Under the pieces are notes generated by a model. That model had not been told where the DNA came from and searched no databases. It was given only the letters and a program-made list of their open reading frames with translations. From the NCBI GenBank assembly GCA_018813725.1, contig JAHJBD010000182.1:1-7459 (forward strand): a stretch of 7,459 nucleotides of DNA, written 5' to 3'. This document shows, piece by piece, positions 1 through 5,576 of this stretch. Position numbers and translations under genes: made by a program. Source of the DNA: Nanobdellota archaeon (GTDB lineage: Archaea > Nanobdellota > Nanobdellia > Woesearchaeales > JAHJBD01). Positions within the stretch are counted from its first letter, which is position 1, and every line of letters starts with the position of its first letter.

Positions 1-2079
1 ACATCTATGGCAACACCGCATGTCTCTGGCGCAGCATTGATACTAAACCAATACGCAAAACTTCAAGGAAATACACTGACACCTCATGAGGTTAAGGTAG
101 CGCTAAACAGCACAGGAAAACTGATTGATGATACAGCAAACTCTGGGAAATCTTATTCTAGGATTGATGTTTACAGTGCAATCTCATCACTAAACACAGC
201 CCCAAACATAACCTCATTTTATCCTTTATCTTCACAAAATATAATAGAGCCGCAAAACCAGACCTTTAACATAACCTACACTGACCTCAACAATGATGAT
301 ATCACAATTGTGTGGTACAAGAACGGCACAGCAGTAGGTTCATCAGCAGAATACAATTTCACAGGCAATTTCTTTACCAGCGGCTCATATAATATAACAG
401 TAATCATAACAGATGGCATAAATTCTACGCACCACTCATGGAACCTTACTGTAAACAACACAAATAGGCTGCCAACTGTCCAGTCTTTATTATCCTCCTC
501 AGACCCAGGCAACCGTACTAATGGCACACTTACAGCAGATTGGATTACATCAGACCCAGACACTGACGACTCTTACCTAAACCAGACCAGATGGTACAAT
601 AATTCTATAGAACAAATACAGCTTGAAAATATGACTGAATTAAATTCAGCTAACACATCGAAAAATCAGCTATGGACAGTAAGTGTAAGAACCTTTGACG
701 GTACAATATGGTCCAACTGGTCAAATGCATCCCTACAGATAAAAAACTCGATACCAGTTGTACAACATTTGCAGGATATCACTGTTCTTGAGAAAGCAAG
801 GATAAACATATCAGTTAACGCAACTGACGAGGACAATGACCAATTAATATACATGATAAATGATTCTAGGTTCACCCAAAATATTGAAAACTTCACATGG
901 ACACCAAATCTCACACAAAGCGGGACCTACATAGTATCAATAAATGTATCAGATGGAGAAGTAGTGCAATGGCAAAATATTACAATCACAGTTCTAAACG
1001 CACCAGATTTTGACAATGATGGCAACCCTGACTATAATGACACTGATGACGATAATGACAATATACTGGATGGCCAGGATACGCTAGATGGCAATTCTTC
1101 AACTATAAACTCAACGGTCTCAATAATATTGCTAATAAATGATTCAACAAATATCACAAGAGGATTAAACAACACTCAAAGAGTAAACCTGACTGACCAA
1201 AGAAACAATTCAATCATATCATTCGACTGGAACTTCACAAGGTCAAGATTAACATTAAACTTCACGATTAACTATAATGCCTCAGCAGGAACAATCATCA
1301 TCAACAAACTTGACTTAACAGGTCAACAAAAAACTAAGACCGTTTACATAAACAAATCAAGTGCTGCTTACAATTATATCTGCATAGCAGATTATGAGGT
1401 GCAATCGATCACAGAAATCACTGCTGACTGCACAGGTGCAAACGAAAAAAAAGTGCCCTGCACAGGAACTTTAGGACAATATACCTGCACTGACCTTGGG
1501 ACAATATTCAAAGTGACTGGACTAAACCATTCAGCAGTAAAAGGCATAACAGTGACAACCAGTACTGGAGGTACAGGTGGCGGTGGCGGCGGTGGTGGAA
1601 GCAGCACTACCACAGCTATTGCTGTAAAAGAGCCATGTGTTGAAGACTGGACTTGTAATCCTTGGTCAGAATGTATAGACGGAAAAACTAAAAGAGCCTG
1701 CGCAGATATAAACAGGTGCAAGACAGAGCTAGATAAACCTGAAACTGAAAAAACATGCACACCAGAACCTGTTTTAGTCCAGATACCAGAAATTAAAGAG
1801 CAGCCTCAACCAGCACAAGAAACAGTAACTCAACCACAACAACCTGTGGAGCTATCAGCACCATTCAACTTCACACCAATCCTGATTATGACCTTATTAC
1901 TGATATCAGCAGCCTCCATAATCCTTTTATTCCCAAAAATAAGGTCAAAGATCACTGACAAGAAACTTCATCACCATATCAACAAATATCTAGAAAACCA
2001 TTCAGAAAAAGAGATATATTCAAAGCTTATGAAGACTGGCTGGGGCAGAGAGATAATAAAAAAGAAAAACCCTAAATGA
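1..2079 (+). CDS. Surface-anchored subtilisin-like serine protease, C-terminal part (5'-truncated)
   Basis: The window begins inside the gene: the first codons read T-S-M-A-T-P-H-V-S-G, the subtilase (S8) catalytic-serine motif, with Ser at residue 2 of the fragment. The catalytic Asp and His must lie upstream, outside the window. The protease fold ends near residue 65. Then follow three Ig/PKD-like beta domains (about 67-150, 155-247, 250-332), a thrombospondin type-3-like Asp-rich calcium-binding loop (336-360), a further beta domain (about 365-515), a Gly-rich hinge (523-533), a six-Cys TSP1-like module (Cys 546, 552, 558, 567, 573, 586, with Trp 550 and 555), a Pro/Gln-rich stalk (587-620), one transmembrane helix (about 626-644) and a basic cytoplasmic tail (646-692). 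By my count there are about 40 N-x-S/T sequons, nearly all outside the membrane. I infer an extracellular, glycosylated, C-terminally anchored protease; its substrate is unknown. The 3' end overlaps the convergent U32 gene by 8 bases. Confidence 0.9.
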   Translation, partial: TSMATPHVSGAALILNQYAKLQGNTLTPHEVKVALNSTGKLIDDTANSGKSYSRIDVYSAISSLNTAPNITSFYPLSSQNIIEPQNQTFNITYTDLNNDDITIVWYKNGTAVGSSAEYNFTGNFFTSGSYNITVIITDGINSTHHSWNLTVNNTNRLPTVQSLLSSSDPGNRTNGTLTADWITSDPDTDDSYLNQTRWYNNSIEQIQLENMTELNSANTSKNQLWTVSVRTFDGTIWSNWSNASLQIKNSIPVVQHLQDITVLEKARINISVNATDEDNDQLIYMINDSRFTQNIENFTWTPNLTQSGTYIVSINVSDGEVVQWQNITITVLNAPDFDNDGNPDYNDTDDDNDNILDGQDTLDGNSSTINSTVSIILLINDSTNITRGLNNTQRVNLTDQRNNSIISFDWNFTRSRLTLNFTINYNASAGTIIINKLDLTGQQKTKTVYINKSSAAYNYICIADYEVQSITEITADCTGANEKKVPCTGTLGQYTCTDLGTIFKVTGLNHSAVKGITVTTSTGGTGGGGGGGGSSTTTAIAVKEPCVEDWTCNPWSECIDGKTKRACADINRCKTELDKPETEKTCTPEPVLVQIPEIKEQPQPAQETVTQPQQPVELSAPFNFTPILIMTLLLISAASIILLFPKIRSKITDKKLHHHINKYLENHSEKEIYSKLMKTGWGREIIKKKNPK
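1567..1599 (+). repeat. Glycine-codon run (Gly-rich hinge)
   Basis: A low-complexity GGN tract encodes Gly-Gly-Thr followed by eight glycines, between the last beta domain and the Cys-rich module of the surface protease. It probably acts as a flexible linker. On the opposite strand it reads as a proline run inside a spurious frame. Confidence 0.8.
2055..2070 (-). terminator. Oligo-T tract after the U32 gene
   Basis: Immediately past the U32 stop codon the minus strand reads T5-C-T6. Archaeal RNA polymerase terminates at such oligo-T tracts without needing a hairpin. The tract lies inside the Lys-rich 3' coding end of the convergent protease gene, so AAA/AAG codons on one strand serve as T-runs on the other. 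Function is inferred from position and composition. Confidence 0.5.
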
Positions 2080-3262
2080 TCTTGTATACCTTGTCGTTCT
2101 TCCGCACTTTCCCGATCTTTACTGCGATGCTTGAGCCCTTTTTAGCGCTTTTTACATCCTTATGCTGGGCTTGCATACTAGTAACATCAATCTCAACAAT
2201 ACCTGTTGTAGGTCCCTGCACCATCAGGTGATCCTTTAGAGATAACCCGCCAGATTCAATAAGTATCTCTGCAGCCTTCACTTTGTCAAAATAATTAACA
2301 ACCTTGCCGATATACTCTTTTTTCTTAGTTGCCTTAGAACCATAAGCCTTGCTCCATTCACCCATAGGTTTTCCCATATAAAACCCTGTTGAAAACCCTC
2401 TGTTGTAGACTGTTTTAAGCCGTTCATACAATTTGGCAGTATCAGCTTTTTGATTATCGATCGCTTCCCTATAGCATTCAGTTACAACCTTGACATACTC
2501 AGGAGAACGGTTCCTTCCTTCGATCTTGAAAACATTTATGCCAGCAGAGATCAGCTTATCTATAACCTTGATCGTGCACAGATCCTTTGGAGAAAGAACA
2601 AAATCCTCACCAAGTTCAAACGAGTGCTTCTCTTCTACATCTTTCACAAGATATTGTCTCCTGCATGGCTGAAGACAGTCTCCCCTGTTTGCGCTTTTCC
2701 CAAATACCTCTTGTGAAAGAAAACATCTCCCTGATACAGAGACACACATAGCTCCGTGCACAAAAGTTTCAATATCAACCTTTAAATTATCCTTTTTGAT
2801 ACTCTTGATTATATTTGTGATCTGCTCAATATTAAGCTCTCTTGCAAGATTTACACTTGTTATCCCCGGAAACTTATTTTTATACTCTTTCAGCGCAGCA
2901 TAACTGCTGACAGACGCTTGTGTAGAAAGGTGTATAGGAATCTTAAGCTTTGAACATTCAGCAAAAACAGAATAATCCCAAGCGATAACAGCATCTATCT
3001 TTGCTTTTTTAGCTTTCTGTAAGATATCTAAGATATTCTTTTGCTCATCATCATACACTATAGAATTTAATGCAAGGTATGCCTTAACTTTATTCTCATG
3101 GCAAAAAATGACCACTTTAGAAATTTCATCAACAGCAAAATTCTTGGCATTGGCCCGCATATTATGCTCTTTAACACCAAAGTATATAGCATCTGCTCCA
3201 GCCCTAACAGCGGCTCTTAAAGATATCCAATCTCCTGCAGGGCTTAATAATTGAGGTTTCAT
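2072..3262 (-). CDS. Peptidase-U32 family protein (TrhP/RlhA/UbiU-like, probable RNA-hydroxylation Fe-S protein)
   Basis: The protein has 396 residues from the ATG at 3262. It opens with the U32 hallmark LLSPAGDW, followed by AGADAIYFG (21-29). It carries the family signature around residues 165-183 (E-T-F-x-H-G-A-M-C then S-G-R-C-F-L-S), KIEGRNRSPEYV (246-257) and YNRGFSTGF (286-294). Cys 173, 180, 196 and 229 are spaced C-x6-C-x15-C-x32-C, close to the 4Fe-4S pattern of UbiU; an extra Cys 200 is present. Residues about 316-396 form a beta-rich tail like the small barrel of TrhP/YegQ-type members. Despite the 'peptidase' name, characterised relatives hydroxylate tRNA U34 (TrhP), 23S rRNA (RlhA) or ubiquinone precursors (UbiU/V). 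In an archaeon an RNA substrate is the likelier guess. An in-frame TTG at 3277 would add five residues, but the TATA box favours the ATG. Confidence 0.88.
   Translation of the reverse strand: MKPQLLSPAGDWISLRAAVRAGADAIYFGVKEHNMRANAKNFAVDEISKVVIFCHENKVKAYLALNSIVYDDEQKNILDILQKAKKAKIDAVIAWDYSVFAECSKLKIPIHLSTQASVSSYAALKEYKNKFPGITSVNLARELNIEQITNIIKSIKKDNLKVDIETFVHGAMCVSVSGRCFLSQEVFGKSANRGDCLQPCRRQYLVKDVEEKHSFELGEDFVLSPKDLCTIKVIDKLISAGINVFKIEGRNRSPEYVKVVTECYREAIDNQKADTAKLYERLKTVYNRGFSTGFYMGKPMGEWSKAYGSKATKKKEYIGKVVNYFDKVKAAEILIESGGLSLKDHLMVQGPTTGIVEIDVTSMQAQHKDVKSAKKGSSIAVKIGKVRKNDKVYKII
2139..2153 (+). terminator. Possible oligo-T terminator for the protease mRNA
   Basis: Two T5 tracts on the plus strand, separated by AGCGC, lie about 60 bases past the protease stop and inside the antisense of the U32 3' coding region. 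They are the first clear T-runs downstream. This is a weak inference because such runs occur by chance in AT-rich DNA. Confidence 0.25.
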
Positions 3263-3282
3263 AAGGAAGAAAATCAAAACAG

Positions 3283-3290
3283 ATTATAAA
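3283..3290 (-). promoter_or_regulatory. TATA box of the U32 gene
   Basis: The minus strand reads TTTATAAT, centred about 24.5 bases upstream of the ATG at 3262, with no Shine-Dalgarno sequence between. It sits in the 31-base gap behind the sensor gene, next to a T5 run that could also end the sensor transcript. The spacing fits a leaderless archaeal promoter and argues against the upstream TTG start. Confidence 0.6.
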
Positions 3291-3293
3291 AAC

Positions 3294-4532
3294 TTATTCC
3301 TTTACAAAGTCGCCGTAAAGCTTTTTAGCGCAAGGCATGCAAAGTCCGTGGCTTAGGTTTATTGCTCCAAGGTCTGCTAGATAAGTATTGATATTGACCC
3401 ACTTTCCTTTTCCTAGGTCAACTCCAGTGTCGTCTCTTACAGAATGGCATGAAGCGCATATAGGGATAAGGTTCCCAAGTGACCTTGTCTCGTTTACAAT
3501 AGTACCTGCGATACCCATGAACTGCCTGTCAAGTATCATAACGTCATACTCTAGCGAAGCAAGTGCAAGATTGCCACCTTCAATAACATATCCTGTATCA
3601 CTATGGCTAAGGTTTCCATCAACATGCATCTTAGCTTTGAACTTCTGCCTTGGATGCTTTGGGTCACCTGGGTCATACATCTTCCTAAAATATTCGGCAT
3701 TCCTCGAGGCTTCAGTATCTCCAATATTCAGTGACGAACCAGTGCCTGGAAGCATATCTTCAAATCTTAATCCCTTGTAGAAATCTTCCTGAGAATATCC
3801 TAGCACTTTTTCACACGAAGGGCTGATATACTCAAAAGTCCCGTCAGGCCTTTGCCAGAATATCAAGCTTGTAGCCTTGTCAGCCAAAAGCTGGAATTTG
3901 TTTTTTAATGATCTTAAGTTATCAGTATACCTTATTCTTTCAATTGCGCTTTCCACTACTGCAGCTATCTCTTCAGCTGTTTGGATATCAAGATGCCTTG
4001 TTCCATTAGCCTTTTTCTTTCCAAGTGCGATTGTACCGATAACATGACCTTCATTATCCTTTAAGGGTGCAGTAACATATGCAGCCATACCTTTGTTCTT
4101 CAGCTTTGGCTCTTCACCAGGCCTGATCTTGTGGTATATTGTCCTTGCTTCAAGCACTGCTTTTCTTCCGATGCTGCTGCTGTCTTCATTCAAAGGTATT
4201 TGATAATCTTCAATGGCTTGCCGTCTTTCTTCTGCTGTCAAGTTTGGATTGTAATGGTCTTTTGCCACTAAGGTAGGTACGCCTGCAGTATCCTCAACAA
4301 AAGAGATTGTGAATGAGTCGTAAGGAAATCTGCTGCCAGCTACTCTTTGCGAGATATATCCTATCAGTGAATCAAGAGTCTTGGCCTGCATAACATCAAC
4401 AACAAGGTCGTGCACCATCTTGAACCTAGCTTGAAGTGCTTTTGTCAGATGCTTGGCTTGTTTTAGTCTACCAATTACTATTTCTCTCTCTTCATCAGAA
4501 AGTCTATTGATAATCTCAACTAAATCTGTCAT
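3294..4532 (-). CDS. GAF-PAS sensor protein with C-terminal CxxC...CxxC module
   Basis: The protein has 412 residues from the ATG at 4532. A short N-terminal helical segment (1-40) leads into a GAF domain (about 40-200, ending in the typical AAVESAIERIR helix). A PAS domain follows (about 212-340, with the core L-I-F-W-x-x-P-D-G-T-F-E-Y-I-S-P and then V-L-G-Y). The C-terminus (355-412) carries C359-x2-C362 and C398-x2-C401 in the pattern I-P-I-C-A-S-C...W...Y...S-H-G-L-C-x-x-C-A-K-K-L-Y. This tail is common at the end of bacterial PAS/GAF and response-regulator proteins and looks like a zinc-binding ribbon. I see no histidine kinase, cyclase or DNA-binding domain, and no membrane helix, so it is a cytoplasmic ligand or redox sensor of unknown output. 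An upstream in-frame TTG (4583) is rejected because the TATA box lies inside that extension. The tail suggests a bacterial origin by transfer (inference). Confidence 0.82.
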   Translation of the reverse strand: MTDLVEIINRLSDEEREIVIGRLKQAKHLTKALQARFKMVHDLVVDVMQAKTLDSLIGYISQRVAGSRFPYDSFTISFVEDTAGVPTLVAKDHYNPNLTAEERRQAIEDYQIPLNEDSSSIGRKAVLEARTIYHKIRPGEEPKLKNKGMAAYVTAPLKDNEGHVIGTIALGKKKANGTRHLDIQTAEEIAAVVESAIERIRYTDNLRSLKNKFQLLADKATSLIFWQRPDGTFEYISPSCEKVLGYSQEDFYKGLRFEDMLPGTGSSLNIGDTEASRNAEYFRKMYDPGDPKHPRQKFKAKMHVDGNLSHSDTGYVIEGGNLALASLEYDVMILDRQFMGIAGTIVNETRSLGNLIPICASCHSVRDDTGVDLGKGKWVNINTYLADLGAINLSHGLCMPCAKKLYGDFVKE

Positions 4533-4554
4533 ACTATTTGGAGACCTAGGACCC

Positions 4555-4562
4555 TTTATAAA
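4555..4562 (-). promoter_or_regulatory. TATA box of the GAF-PAS gene
   Basis: The palindromic octamer TTTATAAA is centred 26.5 bases upstream of the ATG at 4532, preceded on the minus strand by CAAAGG, a possible BRE. The 80-base gap behind the dph2-like gene holds this promoter and a T5 tract. Its position fixes the start codon, since a longer reading frame would translate through the promoter. Confidence 0.7.
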
Positions 4563-4594
4563 CCTTTGGGTTATTACTATCAATTAGTGACAAC

Positions 4595-4599
4595 AAAAA
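4595..4599 (-). terminator. Oligo-T tract after the dph2-like gene
   Basis: A T5 run followed by GTTG on the minus strand lies about 14 bases beyond the dph2-like stop codon and upstream of the next promoter. Its position fits an archaeal oligo-T terminator; the tract is short, so this is tentative. Confidence 0.3.
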
Positions 4600-4612
4600 G
4601 GTCTCTTCCTGT

Positions 4613-5251
4613 TCAAAGCTCATCAATATTCAATACCTTGATATCCTCGTCTATCCTTGGACATGCAGTATTTACCCATGCCTCGATAAATGGGAAGTTT
4701 TCAAGCTGTGAGAAATCCAATGTCTCAAACACAAAATAATACAGTTTTTTATCATATTTGTTGAGCTTTTTCTCAATAACATCAATATCCACCTTCTGGC
4801 CCTTTTTTGAGCTGATAAGTACGCCCACAGTTGAGGCTGAATGGAACTTGATCAGCGCACCTTGCTTCTTTTTCTTATATCTCTCGACCACTTCATCATC
4901 TAATTTTTTAAAGCTTCCAGATATTGGATTAAATGTAAATACCTGCTTTCCTGTCTTCATGCCAACAGCAATCGGATGGAACCTGCCGTCACCGATGTAA
5001 AGGAAAGCTTCAACCTTTTCCTTTAGATCAACAGCAGCACTTGCATTACATCCAAGTATCTGACCCAGATTCTTCTGGTTTCCTGGTGAAATCAAAGTCT
5101 TGATACCTTGCTTTGCTAGATATTTTTCAACATCCTTAAGCAGCGAAACAAACTGGATAGAAGCAACCAACCCTACTTTCTTTGGCAGTTTACCTATCTT
5201 TTCAAGATCAATTTTGCCAGCATACTTTGCATTTATGAATACTGTTTTCAT
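4613..5251 (-). CDS. dph2: Short Dph2-like diphthamide synthase (2-(3-amino-3-carboxypropyl)histidine synthase), domain 1 absent
   Basis: Dph2 is a radical-SAM-like Fe-S enzyme that transfers the 3-amino-3-carboxypropyl group of SAM to a histidine of elongation factor 2, the first step of diphthamide synthesis. Recognisable family motifs are G-Q-I-L-G-C68-N-A-S, Y-I-G-D-G-R-F-H-P (85-93), I-S-S-K-K-G-Q (146-152) and F-P-F-I-E-A-W-V-N-T-A-C197-P-R-I. These match the second and third cluster cysteines of archaeal Dph2. At 212 residues it is much shorter than the usual 320-340: the whole first domain, which carries the first cluster cysteine, is missing, and the C-terminal tail after CPRI is also short. 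Only two cysteines remain. The start is the ATG at 5251, set by a TATA box 27.5 bases upstream. The same frame is closed upstream by a TAA at 5285-5287. It may need a partner that supplies the third ligand, or may have diverged in function. Confidence 0.82.
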   Translation of the reverse strand: MKTVFINAKYAGKIDLEKIGKLPKKVGLVASIQFVSLLKDVEKYLAKQGIKTLISPGNQKNLGQILGCNASAAVDLKEKVEAFLYIGDGRFHPIAVGMKTGKQVFTFNPISGSFKKLDDEVVERYKKKKQGALIKFHSASTVGVLISSKKGQKVDIDVIEKKLNKYDKKLYYFVFETLDFSQLENFPFIEAWVNTACPRIDEDIKVLNIDEL

Positions 5252-5274
5252 ATTATCCTTTTGTCTCTTGATCA

Positions 5275-5282
5275 TATATAAA
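5275..5282 (-). promoter_or_regulatory. TATA box of the dph2-like gene
   Basis: TTTATATA on the minus strand is centred 27.5 bases upstream of the ATG at 5251, in the 33-base gap behind the small gene. It implies that the short Dph2 is transcribed and translated from its own start rather than being the broken end of a longer gene. Confidence 0.6.
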
Positions 5283-5284
5283 TA

Positions 5285-5503
5285 TTACCTGATAGTATAC
5301 CTAACCTTATCTTCTTCATGATAGATGATCAATGGTGTTCCAGTCTCCATCCTGCGCCGCATACCAAGCATACTATCAAGAAGATTAGCCATTATAACAT
5401 AGCATGTAGGCTCTCCATCCCAGTTGCAAAGCTGGCTTTCAATGTTATAATACTCCATACCTTGTATCCTGAATACACTGGCAACCTCGGCAGATAGCTC
5501 CAT
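5285..5503 (-). CDS. Small protein of unknown function (72 residues)
   Basis: I do not recognise this family. The 72-residue product has no signal peptide or membrane segment. It appears to alternate beta-like (about 5-22), helical (about 35-52, ending in three arginines) and beta-like (about 57-71) stretches, and contains Cys 26 and Cys 34 flanking N-W-D-G-E-P-T. Evidence that it is real: a TATA octamer sits 26.5 bases upstream of the ATG, the amino-acid composition is protein-like and low in complexity artefacts, and it exactly fills the space between two promoters. A TTG at 5512 and a GTG at 5509 are alternative starts but fit the promoter less well. It lies in the same frame as the downstream dph2-like gene, separated from it by one TAA and 33 bases, but does not resemble the missing Dph2 domain. 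Confidence 0.6.
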   Translation of the reverse strand: MELSAEVASVFRIQGMEYYNIESQLCNWDGEPTCYVIMANLLDSMLGMRRRMETGTPLIIYHEEDKVRYTIR

Positions 5504-5512
5504 AACCACCAA

Positions 5513-5549
5513 AAATTCTTCAGAGAATATAAAATTTACCGAAGAATTT
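5513..5549. promoter_or_regulatory. Perfect 9-base inverted repeat in the divergent promoter (candidate operator)
   Basis: AAATTCTTC (5513-5521) and its exact reverse complement GAAGAATTT (5541-5549) flank a 19-base spacer, so the arms are 28 bases apart centre to centre. The left arm lies between the leftward TATA box and its start; the right arm overlaps the BRE/TATA position of the permease gene. A dimeric regulator bound here could control both promoters. This is inferred from geometry only; A/T-rich arms can arise by chance. Confidence 0.4.
5526..5533 (-). promoter_or_regulatory. TATA box of the small gene (leftward half of the divergent promoter)
   Basis: TTTATATT on the minus strand is centred 26.5 bases upstream of the ATG at 5503. 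It lies back to back with the rightward TATA box, 21 bases away centre to centre, and inside the loop of a 9-base inverted repeat. Confidence 0.6.
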
Positions 5550-5554
5550 ATAAA
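5547..5554 (+). promoter_or_regulatory. TATA box of the permease-methyltransferase gene
   Basis: TTTATAAA is centred 26.5 bases upstream of the ATG at 5577, the same octamer and spacing as for the GAF-PAS gene. There is no Shine-Dalgarno sequence before the ATG. Leaderless transcription is the simplest reading. Confidence 0.7.
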
Positions 5555-5576
5555 TAAATATTACAAAATAAAGATT

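Noticed and set aside
276..914. Two minus-strand frames inside the protease gene
   Set aside because: They are antisense to Ig-like domains with abundant sequons; the products look like random translations.
1392..1760. A minus-strand frame with a long proline run
   Set aside because: The proline run is simply the reverse complement of the Gly-rich hinge of the surface protease; no promoter or family similarity.
4533..4583. A longer GAF-PAS protein starting at a TTG, 17 residues upstream
   Set aside because: The extension would translate through the TTTATAAA promoter element, uses a weak start codon, and adds no domain-like sequence.
5252..5275. A Dph2-like start eight residues upstream at 5275
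   Set aside because: That ATG lies inside the TATA element itself; the ATG at 5251 has the expected spacing and begins where family similarity begins.
5285..5503. The 72-residue protein as the missing domain 1 of Dph2, cut off by an in-frame TAA
   Set aside because: Although in the same frame, it shows no resemblance to Dph2 domain 1 (no Y-G-A-C motif, too short), and the dph2-like gene has its own promoter.
5513..5549. The inverted repeat as a hairpin terminator
   Set aside because: The 19-base loop is long, the stem is A/T-rich, and it lies between divergent promoters rather than after a gene.
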